NCBI RefSeq assembly: GCF_963664555.1
Contig: NZ_OY761461.1
Coordinates: forward strand, 2,480,001 to 2,544,000
Direction: 5' to 3'
Origin: Labilibaculum sp.
GTDB taxonomy: Bacteria; Bacteroidota; Bacteroidia; Bacteroidales; Marinifilaceae
Length of the DNA: 64,000 nt
Shown one piece after another: positions 44,892 to 53,967 of this stretch. Each line of letters begins with the position of its first letter. Position 1 is the first letter of the stretch. The notes under the pieces were generated by a model. It was not told where the DNA came from and did no database searches. It saw nothing but the letters and a program-made list of their open reading frames with translations. Made by a program: the position numbers and the translations under genes.

Positions 44892-47135
44892 TTATCTTAT
44901 TCTAATTATTCGAATCTTATCTATTCGTACCGTGTTAACCTCCTGATTCATATTTTTATTGAATTCTTCAAAACTAATTTTAAAGAAATTATTTCTGTTT
45001 GTCAGATCAATGAGAAAGGAGTTGGAGTAGCCGTAATTATTCCAATCACCTTCGCCACGTTGTGGAAAAACGAGACTTCCTGCATAGCTGTTATTCACCC
45101 AAAAACTACGATTTGCACATTTGTTGTTGGTATTTACAGGGCCATTTCCGTTTGCGTATAAAAAATCGATATAATACTTTCCTTCATTAGGAATTCGAAT
45201 GTTAAAATAGAATTCCCGATTTTTTTTCTTGCTCAATTCAACATAGGAGGTTTTGGCATTGGAGTCAAATTCTTCAGTTTCAATATATCTTTCATAATTG
45301 GTATCATATACATAGAGTGGTTCACTATAGAATGATAAGTTTCCCAAACCATCATCTATCTGAATTTGAAATTCGGTAGGTTCATCAATGTGTACCTCAG
45401 ACATATAATTGTCTTCAGTTTTTAGAAGGAGTTCTCCGTTACGGTAAATACGGTAAAAATCAGCGTTTTCTTTTTTGTCCCATAACAATTGATTTTTAGC
45501 AAAGCGGAGCGATGTGGTTTCGGGCGACACAATATTATCGACCATATTCAGTTCTGATTTGGTAGGCAGCTGATTGTTCATTCTGATCTCAATTTTGTGT
45601 TTCCCTTCCATTTCTTTTGGCACGATGGGGCGTTGGTAATATTTTCCATCTAAGGAGTAGTAGTTAATTTTATTGCCAAAGCCGTAAATTTCGATATCTA
45701 AAATTGATTTTTGATAGCGAAGGTCCTTAATAGTTTGTTTTCCTTTGTATTCTCTGGGGATAAAGGGTTTGAATTCCAAATAATCGGCTGTATAATTCAT
45801 TCCTATCAGAATCCGGTAGAAGGTAGATAAGGAACCGGCGACACTCCAAAGCTGGCGGTCAGAATTGATTTCTGTTCCGTTAAAATCACCATTTTTAATT
45901 AAAAGATTTTCTTTATTGGTGAGAAAGAGCGCACTTGATCGCAACATGTTGGCAATTCCCCATTGAACGCTTTCAACATTACTTGTTTTGCTTGAAGCCC
46001 AATTCCAATAAGCTTGCACAAAAGGCCAAATTGCCTGATTGTGATAGGCTGGTATGTTTGGAATTTGAGGGTAAAAGCATGGAGTTCCAAACTTGGTAAC
46101 CGGAGTATTTGATATAATCTCTTTTTGTCTTTCCTCGTTGGTGATATCCCATAGAACCATTAGTGCCTCACCCAAAGTTTCCGATTTATCCGAAAGCAAT
46201 TGATTCTTTCTTCCGTAAAGATATTGTCCAAAATATTTTTTTTCGGGCAGCCATAGTTTTTCATTCAGGCTGTTTTTTAAGGCCTCCGAAATATCCTGAT
46301 ATTTTTGAACATCTTTTCCAAGTATTTTTCCCATTTTTATCAATACCTGCAGGCTTTGGTAGTGCACGGCCTGAGTTCCCAAATTATAGGAGTTGTAAAT
46401 GTCAATTGGTTCCATCCATTTTGGATAAGATTGTTCCCGCCAGTCAAGAAAAGAAGATTCTCCTTTAAATAGATATTTCTGATAATCCCAAACTACATTA
46501 AGATCATCTTCTGTAGAATTTTTAATGATGAAATAAACTTTTTTTAGCCAATCCATGTCTCCGGTTGACTTGTACAATTCCCATGCTGCAGCAGACCAAA
46601 TCATTCGATCGGAACTTACCGGCCAAGAACCTCCTGTGCCTGTGTCCTGCACAATTTTTCCCTGCTTAACTTTTTTAAGCAAACTCTTTTTCGAAATTTC
46701 AGGATTGGTAATTGCAAGAGCTAAAATCACGCTATAGCTGATGTCCCGGGTCCAAACACCTTTCCATTTTTCACCTGTATTAAAAGTAGTGTCGGGAGCA
46801 ATGTTTTTTTCTATTTCCTCAAGCGAAAGCTGATAAATTGCATTAAGTAAAACCTGATTCGATTCATATTTGGGGTATTTGTTTAAGTTGGTTTTAAGTT
46901 TCCATTCTGTTTTATTTAATCCCGGGTAATTGGAGTTGATAGCTGAATTGCTGTATGCTATAGCGACATGTTCTCCTTGTTCTATCCGATTAGGGAATAC
47001 TGTAAAGTCTGAAGACTGATACAAAATATAATCGTCAGGGTTACATCGATTTAAAAGTACAATCGAGAGGAGAATTGTAATGGAAATCAGGGTCGGAATG
47101 AAAAACAATTTTTTCATTTTAGTAATTTTTGACAT
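44892..47135 (-). CDS. Six-hairpin (alpha/alpha)6 glycosidase with C-terminal accessory domain
   Basis: The start is set at MSKITKMKKLFFIPT (747 residues), with MKKLFF at 47117 as an alternative; the longer upstream frame is hydrophobic noise. A signal anchor (residues about 9-28) exports it. The catalytic part (about 95-480) shows the six-hairpin pattern with KGVWTRDISYSVILALA, GSWPVSSDRMIWSAAAWELY, FLDWREQSYP, AVHYQSLQVLIKMG and YHNQAIWPFVQAYWNWA, resembling GH63/GH37-like enzymes. The C-terminal about 150 residues (YYIDFLYANGNGPVNTNN and later) look like a carbohydrate-binding beta-sandwich. Substrate unknown; it probably trims alpha- or mannose-type glycans outside the cytosol. Confidence 0.78.
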   Translation of the reverse strand: MSKITKMKKLFFIPTLISITILLSIVLLNRCNPDDYILYQSSDFTVFPNRIEQGEHVAIAYSNSAINSNYPGLNKTEWKLKTNLNKYPKYESNQVLLNAIYQLSLEEIEKNIAPDTTFNTGEKWKGVWTRDISYSVILALAITNPEISKKSLLKKVKQGKIVQDTGTGGSWPVSSDRMIWSAAAWELYKSTGDMDWLKKVYFIIKNSTEDDLNVVWDYQKYLFKGESSFLDWREQSYPKWMEPIDIYNSYNLGTQAVHYQSLQVLIKMGKILGKDVQKYQDISEALKNSLNEKLWLPEKKYFGQYLYGRKNQLLSDKSETLGEALMVLWDITNEERQKEIISNTPVTKFGTPCFYPQIPNIPAYHNQAIWPFVQAYWNWASSKTSNVESVQWGIANMLRSSALFLTNKENLLIKNGDFNGTEINSDRQLWSVAGSLSTFYRILIGMNYTADYLEFKPFIPREYKGKQTIKDLRYQKSILDIEIYGFGNKINYYSLDGKYYQRPIVPKEMEGKHKIEIRMNNQLPTKSELNMVDNIVSPETTSLRFAKNQLLWDKKENADFYRIYRNGELLLKTEDNYMSEVHIDEPTEFQIQIDDGLGNLSFYSEPLYVYDTNYERYIETEEFDSNAKTSYVELSKKKNREFYFNIRIPNEGKYYIDFLYANGNGPVNTNNKCANRSFWVNNSYAGSLVFPQRGEGDWNNYGYSNSFLIDLTNRNNFFKISFEEFNKNMNQEVNTVRIDKIRIIRIR

Positions 47136-47322
47136 GCTTTTAAAAGTAATAAATTCCAGAAAACTAATAATAAATATTAAAAAAATATATTGTACAAGTT
47201 GTGGATTAGAATGCAAACCGTTCAAAAAATAGCAATGAATAAACTGCAAATTGTGATCATTGCAAATATCGGGAGGTGAATATATCTTATTTTTTGAAGT
47301 TAAGTCAAATAATTGTGTAACA
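47136..47322. other. Upstream region of the glycosidase gene, no element assigned
   Basis: This AT-rich spacer should hold the glycosidase promoter. No TAnnTTTG match with proper spacing was found on the minus strand. Confidence 0.35.
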
Positions 47323-47349
47323 AAAAAAGCGACCTCGGTCGCTTTTTTT
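47323..47349 (-). terminator. Rho-independent terminator of the OB-fold lipoprotein gene
   Basis: A 12-bp stem AAAAAAGCGACC/GGTCGCTTTTTT (47323-47334 and 47337-47348) with a 2-base loop has U-tracts on both strands. It lies 106 bp past the stop codon at 47455. Confidence 0.8.
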
Positions 47350-47454
47350 GTTGTGATAAATTAGTTGTATGTAGTTAAAAGAAAGTATTTAATCAAATTT
47401 ATATAGAAAATTGATGTAAAACAACATATGAACATATTAATTTAAATCGCTTTG

Positions 47455-48159
47455 TTATTTATTTTCTTCATTCTGTATATTAGCGTCTTCCATAATAACA
47501 TCATAAGTATAGCCAGCTCCAAAGTCCTTATCCAATGCAATTGTTCCTGTCACTTCAATAATTTGCCCTACCGAAACAACTTCCTTGCTAGTAAGGGTAA
47601 GGTCAAAATTGCTCTCAAAATCGGAACCATCCTGAATGTGTATCCAGTTCTTGCCCATAATGTTTTGATTAAATTTTACAACCTTTCCTTTTACGCTTAT
47701 CTGTTTGCCTGAAAATTCATTCTTTTTTGAAAAGATATCAGCAATACTTGTTGTTCCTTCCTTCTTTTCTATTGAAACTTCAATTTTTTTAGCCGTTTGT
47801 TTCTTCATAGAAGAGGCTTGCATAGGCATGTTGTTTTCGATTGGTGTGTCAGAAATGGTATTTAAGAAATAAATAACAGGAAAATCGCGATTTAGTTCTT
47901 TGCTGTGAAAATTCTTCATTTCCAATGCGCCTTTGTAATAATACGCTTTGCCTACTTCTATTGGTCGTTGACCTATAGCCAGCCATAAATCATTACTTCC
48001 ATTTATATAGGTATAACCACCCGCATTAAATGTTTCTTTTACAATAACTTTGCTAACCCCAAGAGGGAGAGAGGTTTCTTGGTTTTCAGTTTTCTTGGAT
48101 TGACATGCAAATGAAAAAATTGCGAGTCCTAAAATCATCAGTAATATTGATCTTTTCAT
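47455..48159 (-). CDS. OB-fold-containing lipoprotein
   Basis: This 234-residue protein has a lipoprotein signal ending SFAC (Cys19). A first domain (about 35-110) has GGYTYINGSNDLWLAI. A C-terminal OB-fold-like domain (about 145-228) shows GKQISVKGKVVKFNQNIMGKNWIHIQDGS and VSVGQIIEVTGTIALDKDFGAGYTYDV. Relatives are sometimes linked to NrfJ-type or nucleic-acid-binding OB proteins, but an export signal argues for a periplasmic ligand. It is divergent from the large propeller/redox locus. Confidence 0.72.
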   Translation of the reverse strand: MKRSILLMILGLAIFSFACQSKKTENQETSLPLGVSKVIVKETFNAGGYTYINGSNDLWLAIGQRPIEVGKAYYYKGALEMKNFHSKELNRDFPVIYFLNTISDTPIENNMPMQASSMKKQTAKKIEVSIEKKEGTTSIADIFSKKNEFSGKQISVKGKVVKFNQNIMGKNWIHIQDGSDFESNFDLTLTSKEVVSVGQIIEVTGTIALDKDFGAGYTYDVIMEDANIQNEENK

Positions 48160-48634
48160 ATAGTTTTTGTATTAGTGTAAGTTCTAAAGATAAGAGAAAT
48201 CAAATAGAAAAATAAGGAATTATTCAGTTGTCTATTTATTTTGATTTTAAAGAAGCGTTAAAAAGTTGTTAAGCGTCCCATGTTTTTGGTTGTTTGAATA
48301 ATTTTATTGCTTAATTCCAGCTGAATTTATTTATTTGTAGCAAACGTACTGTAAATTAAAAGAGACCTGTGAGTCTTTAAAGTCCATATTTGAACAGTTT
48401 TAGTTCGCAAGCGTGCAGTTTTTTATAAATCTAAATAGGCGGGGAATTAACACTTTTGTGATTCCAAGAGTTTTGATTCTTCTGGCATGAAAAGTGTTGC
48501 GTATTATGTCTTGTTTTTATTTAGACCTGAAATAGATTTAAGTAGAAGAGCTATGTTCATTTCTAAAACAATGGAATAGCCTGTATCTTTAGAAAGTTAG
48601 TGTGTAATTAAATATTGAAAAAAGTCCGATTAAA
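48160..48634. other. Divergent upstream region of the redox/propeller locus
   Basis: About 475 bp carry no supported gene. It should contain promoters for both flanking units. The best plus-strand candidate is TATCTTTA (48584-48591), one base off consensus, with TTC 20 bp upstream (48561-48563). That would give a leader of about 40 nt for the first propeller gene. No strong palindromic operator was seen. Confidence 0.4.
48584..48591 (+). promoter_or_regulatory. Weak candidate -7 element of the redox/propeller operon
   Basis: TATCTTTA matches TAnnTTTG except at the last base and lies 43 bp before the ATG at 48635. The -33 word is TTC rather than TTG, so support is modest. Confidence 0.3.
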
Positions 48635-49849
48635 ATGAAAAAATATTTCGTCCTACTTGTTTTATTTATTGCTGTAATTAGTTCATTTGCCCAGAAAAAT
48701 GCTCAGTGGAGAGGTGTGAATCGTGATGGAATCTATCAGGAAACCGGATTATTGCAGGAATGGCCGGTTGAAGGCCCCGAATTAATATGGCATGTTGAAG
48801 GTTTAGGTGAGGGACATGCTTCAGCAGCAGTAACTAAAGATGTTATTTACACAGGAGGGACAGAACTTGAAAATGGTTTTGTAATAGCATTGGATCATTC
48901 AGGAAAAGAGCTTTGGAAGCAAGTTTATGGCAAAGAATGGATGGATTCTTATAACGGTGTGCGCACAAGTCCAATGGTTTATGATGGTATCGTTTATGTG
49001 ATGAGTGGTTTGGGAAAAATTACAGTCATGAGTGCTGCTGATGGAACCATTCTGTGGTCAAAAAATATATTAACAGAATTTAACTCTGAAAACACCCGCT
49101 GGGGAATAACTGAGAATCTTGTTGCGGATGGAGATAAATTATATTGTACTCCGGGAGGTTCAGAAGTTAGTATGGTTGCATTAGATCGAAAATCGGGACA
49201 GCTGATTTGGAAAGCGAAAGGAAATGGTGAGAAATCAGCTTATTGTTCTCCTGCGCTAATAAAGCTGGCAAACCGTAATTTATTGGTGACTCATACAAGT
49301 AATTCAATAATTGGAGTTGATGCTGAAACCGGTACTTTACTTTGGTCGTTCGATCATCCTAATAAATATTCAATTCATCCAAATACTCCTTTGTATAAAG
49401 ATGGCTATCTGTTTTGTTATAGTGGATATGGTAAAGGAGGAGTAATGCTTGAACTCGGTGAAGATGGAGGGAGTGTAAAAGAGGTTTGGCGAAATGAGTT
49501 GATGGATAATCAGATGGGAGGAGCTGTTCTGAGTGATGGTAAGATATATGGTTCCGGTCATACTAATCGTGAATGGTTTTGTTTGGATTGGAAAACTGGT
49601 GAAGTATTGCATTCAGCTAAAATGTTAAGTAACGGGAACGTAGTTTATGCTGATGGCAAATTGTATTGTTACGGCGATAGCGGAGAAGTTGCTCTTGTTG
49701 ATGTTAGCAATGGAAGTTTTGAAAAAGTGAGTTCGTTTCGGGTTCCTTTTGGTGAAAAACAACATTGGGCTCATTTAGTGATTAATAATAAAAGACTATA
49801 TGTTCGTCATGGAAGTTCCTTGATGGTCTATTCAATTAAAGCAAACTAA
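48635..49849 (+). CDS. Periplasmic PQQ-like beta-propeller protein, paralogue 1
   Basis: The 404-residue protein has a Sec signal (cleaved near FAQ, residue 20). It continues with the WRGVNRDGIYQETGLLQEWP opening that I know from planctomycete-type BamB/PQQ-like proteins. Repeats of the form ALDxxxGxxxW (MVALDRKSGQLIWKAKG, GVDAETGTLLWSF) build the propeller blades. Calcium/PQQ-site residues of methanol or alcohol dehydrogenases are not seen, so catalysis with PQQ is not claimed. Several cysteines (YCTPGG, AYCSPA, LFCYSG, WFCLDW, LYCYGD) are spread over the blades. It opens a long co-directional operon and is followed 25 bp later by a paralogue. Confidence 0.88.
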   Translation: MKKYFVLLVLFIAVISSFAQKNAQWRGVNRDGIYQETGLLQEWPVEGPELIWHVEGLGEGHASAAVTKDVIYTGGTELENGFVIALDHSGKELWKQVYGKEWMDSYNGVRTSPMVYDGIVYVMSGLGKITVMSAADGTILWSKNILTEFNSENTRWGITENLVADGDKLYCTPGGSEVSMVALDRKSGQLIWKAKGNGEKSAYCSPALIKLANRNLLVTHTSNSIIGVDAETGTLLWSFDHPNKYSIHPNTPLYKDGYLFCYSGYGKGGVMLELGEDGGSVKEVWRNELMDNQMGGAVLSDGKIYGSGHTNREWFCLDWKTGEVLHSAKMLSNGNVVYADGKLYCYGDSGEVALVDVSNGSFEKVSSFRVPFGEKQHWAHLVINNKRLYVRHGSSLMVYSIKAN

Positions 49850-49874
49850 GAACAATACAAAACCTATCAAACTT

Positions 49875-51125
49875 ATGAATCGACTACTATTTGTCAGTAT
49901 TGCATTATTAAGTGTTCTCACTCAGTGCAAAACAGAAATACAAAAAAGCGAATGGCGTGGACCAAATAGATCTGGTGTTTATGAAGAAACTGGATTGCTA
50001 AAGGAATGGCCGGAGGAAGGTCCTAAAATGCTTTGGCATCTGGATAGTATTCCTACAGGTTATTCTTCTGCTGCAATCGCTCACAATACTGTTTACCTTA
50101 CCGGATTAAAGGACTCTATGGATTACTTGGTGGCCATTAATATGGAAGGAAAATTAAAATGGCAAATTCCTTATGGCCGTGGATGGGATGCATCATTTGT
50201 TGATTCCCGTTGTACTCCAACGATTGAGGATGAAAGAATTTATCTGTCGAGCGGAAGAGGGGATTTAGCCTGTGTAAATGCTCTTTCCGGAGAGCTGATT
50301 TGGCAGAAAAAGGCCAATGAAATATTTGAAGGAGAGTGCGGGGAATGGGGAATTTCTGAATCATTGCTCCTATACAAGGATTTGGTTTTTTATACTCCTT
50401 GCGGAAAAAAAACAACGATGATTGCGTTGAATAAAATGACCGGAGAAACCGTTTGGGAATCGAAAAGTTTAGATGATAAATCCGCCTATGTTTCTCCTCT
50501 TTTAATTGATAGAAATGGCAAGAAACAAATCGTAACTGTAACAGAAAACAATGCAATAGGTGTTAATCCCGAAAATGGAAATATTGATTGGCAATTCGAT
50601 TACGGCAGTTATGCCGCCGGAGAATGGAAAGCCAATATCAATACCAATACTCCATTGTACAAAAATGGAAAAATATTTATAACCAATGGTTACGATCATC
50701 ATTCAGTAATGCTGGATTTAAATGAAGAAGCCTCTGAGGTTGAACTTTCGTATGTAGATTCATTATTGGATGTTCATCATGGAGGAGCTGTTCTGCTGGA
50801 TGGTTATATATACGGTGCAAATTGGATCAATAATAGAAACGGATATTGGGTTTGCATGGAATGGGAAACAGGTAAGAAAATGTATGAGACTGAGTGGGAG
50901 AATAAAGGATCCATTATTTCGGCAGAAGGTATGCTTTATTGCTATGATGAGAAAGATGGTAATGTAGCCTTGGTAAAGGCAGACCCGAAAGAATTTAAAG
51001 TAATAAGTTCGTTTAAAGTACCATACGGTAAGGGTCCTTATTGGGCTCATATGGTAATTAATAATGGTGTATTATATGTTCGTCATGCAACAGCAATAAT
51101 GGCCTATTCTATTAAAATAAACTAA
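49875..51125 (+). CDS. PQQ-like beta-propeller lipoprotein, paralogue 2
   Basis: The 416-residue protein has a signal peptide with a relaxed lipobox LTQC (Cys18), so it is probably a periplasmic lipoprotein. It then has SEWRGPNRSGVYEETGLLKEWPEEGPKMLW. Blade motifs such as MIALNKMTGETVWESKS and GVNPENGNIDWQF follow. It aligns end to end with paralogues 1 and 3, for example GISESLLLYKDLVFYTPCG, KSAYVSPLLI and WAHMVINNGVLYVRH, but lacks some of their blade cysteines. Tandem duplication within the operon is evident. Specific role unknown. Confidence 0.87.
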   Translation: MNRLLFVSIALLSVLTQCKTEIQKSEWRGPNRSGVYEETGLLKEWPEEGPKMLWHLDSIPTGYSSAAIAHNTVYLTGLKDSMDYLVAINMEGKLKWQIPYGRGWDASFVDSRCTPTIEDERIYLSSGRGDLACVNALSGELIWQKKANEIFEGECGEWGISESLLLYKDLVFYTPCGKKTTMIALNKMTGETVWESKSLDDKSAYVSPLLIDRNGKKQIVTVTENNAIGVNPENGNIDWQFDYGSYAAGEWKANINTNTPLYKNGKIFITNGYDHHSVMLDLNEEASEVELSYVDSLLDVHHGGAVLLDGYIYGANWINNRNGYWVCMEWETGKKMYETEWENKGSIISAEGMLYCYDEKDGNVALVKADPKEFKVISSFKVPYGKGPYWAHMVINNGVLYVRHATAIMAYSIKIN

Positions 51126-51150
51126 TATTGTGAAAACTAATTCAAGCTTA

Positions 51151-52374
51151 ATGAAACTAATTAATATTCTTATTGTCGTGTTTAGTTCTTTATTACTAGT
51201 TCAGTGTAAGAATGCAGCTCAGCAAAGCGAATGGCGCGGTCCGCATAGAAATGGAATTTATTCAGAAACCAATCTGCTTAAAGTTTGGCCGGAAAATGGA
51301 CCTGAGATTTTGTGGAAGTTTGAGGATTTAGGATTAGGTTATTCTTCCGCGGCTGTTACAGATGAAAAGGTATACACTACAGGAACCATCGATAGTATGA
51401 GCTATATTTTCTCTTTCGATTTAAGTGGTAATTTAATCTGGAAAAAGGAATATGGTAAAGAATGGTCAGAGAATTTCCCTGGTGGACGTTCAACACCTCA
51501 GATTTATGATGGAAAAGGATATTTACTGAGTGGATTAGGAAAACTCATCTGTTTTGATGCTGAAAAGGGGGATTTTATTTGGACCAAGGATCTATTTCGT
51601 GATTTCGACGGGCAAAACGTTTTCTATGGAATTACTGAGAATTTGTTAATTGATGACGACAAGTTAATTTGTACGCCAGGTGGTGTTGACGCAAATGTAA
51701 TTGCATTGCACAAAGATACCGGAGATCTTATGTGGAAGAGTGCAGGAGTGGGTGAGAAAAGTGCTTATTGTTCTCCTTTGATAATCACGTATAAAGAAAA
51801 AAAATACTTGATTACCAATACTGCGAAGTCATTGATATCCATCGATCCGGATGATGGCAAATTAATGTGGAGTTATGAATTAAAGTATCCTCATGGTATT
51901 CATGGTAATACGCCGATTTATAAGGATGGCTATGTATTTACTATGAATGGTTGGGGATTTGGAAGCGTAATGCTAAAGATAAAAGATGACGGACAAGCGG
52001 TAGAAGAGGTTTGGACAAGTGGCTTATTCGATTTAGAGCATGGCGGTGCAGTTTTGATTGATGAGAATTTATTTGGAACAGATTATACGACGAAGAGTTT
52101 TTCTTGTGTTGATATGAAAACCGGTGAGGTGAGGAAAACGGTGAAAGATTTGGCTCCTGGTACCGTGATTGCTGCCGATGGTATGATTTATTGTTACGCT
52201 TATTCTGGTGAATTGGCATTAATTCAACCTATGGCGAATGGTTTTGAGGTAGTGAGTCGTTTCCATGTTCCGGGGATGAAGAGGGATCATATTGCTCATC
52301 CTGTTATTAAAGATGGGAAGATGTATATTAGATATGCCAATGGAATGTATGTGTATTCAATAGCGAATACCTGA
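51151..52374 (+). CDS. PQQ-like beta-propeller lipoprotein, paralogue 3
   Basis: The ATG at 51151 (MKLINILIVVFSSLL) is preferred over the in-frame GTG at 51130. The signal ends in LVQC (Cys19). The 407-residue product has SEWRGPHRNGIYSETNLLKVWP, ENLLIDDDKLICTPGG, GEKSAYCSPLII and SIDPDDGKLMWSYELK, in step with paralogues 1 and 2. It shares the CTPGG and AYCSP cysteines with paralogue 1. The gene starts 25 bp after paralogue 2 ends and is followed by a 74-bp gap. Confidence 0.87.
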   Translation: MKLINILIVVFSSLLLVQCKNAAQQSEWRGPHRNGIYSETNLLKVWPENGPEILWKFEDLGLGYSSAAVTDEKVYTTGTIDSMSYIFSFDLSGNLIWKKEYGKEWSENFPGGRSTPQIYDGKGYLLSGLGKLICFDAEKGDFIWTKDLFRDFDGQNVFYGITENLLIDDDKLICTPGGVDANVIALHKDTGDLMWKSAGVGEKSAYCSPLIITYKEKKYLITNTAKSLISIDPDDGKLMWSYELKYPHGIHGNTPIYKDGYVFTMNGWGFGSVMLKIKDDGQAVEEVWTSGLFDLEHGGAVLIDENLFGTDYTTKSFSCVDMKTGEVRKTVKDLAPGTVIAADGMIYCYAYSGELALIQPMANGFEVVSRFHVPGMKRDHIAHPVIKDGKMYIRYANGMYVYSIANT

Positions 52375-52448
52375 TACCTAAAGGCGTAATTTACTTTGGC
52401 AGATGTTGATGGAATCTGCAAAAAAATAAATTGATATTATAATTGAAT

Positions 52449-53873
52449 ATGCTGTCGAAAAGGAGCGAAAAAGGATTAATTCTCTTGTCTGTTGTTATAG
52501 CAGGCATATTGTTTATGTATTGGTTGGCTTACAATCCTGTAAAGGATATTCATGCAAGTATCCCGGGAATGGATAATCGTCCCGAACAAACGGAATCTTC
52601 TGAAAGAATTTTGATAGGAGAAGGATTTGATCTTTATTCTGAATATTCTTCAGATTTAACTGGGAAATGGACTCAATTTCGAGGAGCAAATTCTGATAAT
52701 ATTTCAACTGATAATACGAAGCTAATTAGTAATTGGGGAACCGGGCTCAAAATAGACTGGCAGGTTGAGTTGGGGGAAGGACATGCTGCGCCCGTTGTGT
52801 ATAATGGAAAGGTTTATGTTCTCGATTACGACGAAGTGAAAAAAGCGGATGCCTTGCGTTGTTTTTCTCTGGAAACAGGAGCGGAGCTTTGGCGCAGATG
52901 GTACAGGGTTCATATCAAGCGAAATCATGGAATGTCCAGAACTGTTCCGGCAATTAACGATAAATATTTGGTAACAATGGGACCTCGATGCCATGTTATG
53001 TGCACCGATCCTAACACAGGTGAATTTCTATGGGGACTTGATCTGGTTAAAGAATATATGGCAGAGATACCGTTTTGGTATACCGGCCAGTGTCCTGTAC
53101 TTGATGACAATACGGTTATTCTTGCTCCGGGGGGAAAATCGTTGCTAATTGCGGTAGATTGTGCTACAGGGAAAGTCCTTTGGGAAACTCCGAATCCGGA
53201 TAATTGGCAAATGTCTCATTCATCGGTTATGCCGATGACTTTAGATGGGAAAAAAATGTGGGTTTATGCGGCTGTTGGAGGAATTGTTGGTGTATCTGGT
53301 GAAGGGGATGATATTGGACAAATTCTGTGGAAAACAAAAGATTTTTCTCCGTCCGTAGTTGCTCCATCGCCTGTTGTACTGAAAAACGGCAAAATATTCA
53401 TGACTGCTGGTTATGGTGCAGGTTCAATTTTATTTCAGGTTAAAAAGAGTAGAAATTCATATGAAGTGGCTACGCTTCAAAAATTCAAGCCGAAAGACGG
53501 TGTTGCATCCGAGCAGCAAACACCTATTGTTTACAAAGATCGTATGTTCGCGATCTTACCTAAGGATGCTGGTGGAATGAGGAATCGGTTTGTTTGCTGT
53601 GATCCAAATGATTGTACAAAGATTTTGTGGACAAGCGGAACGAATGATCGTTTTGGTTTGGGGCCTTATATGATTGCTGATGGTAAGTTTTTTATTTTGA
53701 AAGATGATGGTACTTTGACTATCGCCAAAGCAAGCACTGAAAAGTTTGAGTTGCTGGATAAAACGAAAGTTCTGGATGGTCATGATGCATGGGGGCCTTT
53801 GGTGGTTGCCGATGGCAGATTATTGATGCGTGATGCCAAGCACCTTTTGTGTATCGATATTAGAGCAAATTAA
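52449..53873 (+). CDS. Signal-anchored PQQ-like beta-propeller protein
   Basis: The ATG at 52449 is chosen over a TTG two codons before. The 474-residue product has one N-terminal membrane helix (residues about 10-28) without a cleavage or lipobox motif, so the propeller is tethered to the inner membrane and faces the periplasm. It is more divergent from the three tandem paralogues: KWTQFRGANSDNIS, GEGHAAPVVYNGKVYVLDYD, AVDCATGKVLWETPN. Cysteines occur as GPRCHVMC, GQCPV and VCCDPNDC, the last an unusual cluster. It probably docks the system at the membrane. Confidence 0.85.
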   Translation: MLSKRSEKGLILLSVVIAGILFMYWLAYNPVKDIHASIPGMDNRPEQTESSERILIGEGFDLYSEYSSDLTGKWTQFRGANSDNISTDNTKLISNWGTGLKIDWQVELGEGHAAPVVYNGKVYVLDYDEVKKADALRCFSLETGAELWRRWYRVHIKRNHGMSRTVPAINDKYLVTMGPRCHVMCTDPNTGEFLWGLDLVKEYMAEIPFWYTGQCPVLDDNTVILAPGGKSLLIAVDCATGKVLWETPNPDNWQMSHSSVMPMTLDGKKMWVYAAVGGIVGVSGEGDDIGQILWKTKDFSPSVVAPSPVVLKNGKIFMTAGYGAGSILFQVKKSRNSYEVATLQKFKPKDGVASEQQTPIVYKDRMFAILPKDAGGMRNRFVCCDPNDCTKILWTSGTNDRFGLGPYMIADGKFFILKDDGTLTIAKASTEKFELLDKTKVLDGHDAWGPLVVADGRLLMRDAKHLLCIDIRAN

Positions 53874-53967
53874 AAGGATAGACAGATGAAACGGCCTTAT
53901 TTATTAAACAGAAGGATGAGTGTAATTTGGAAGTTCTATATGGCAAGTGAAAACAAATTATAATCAT

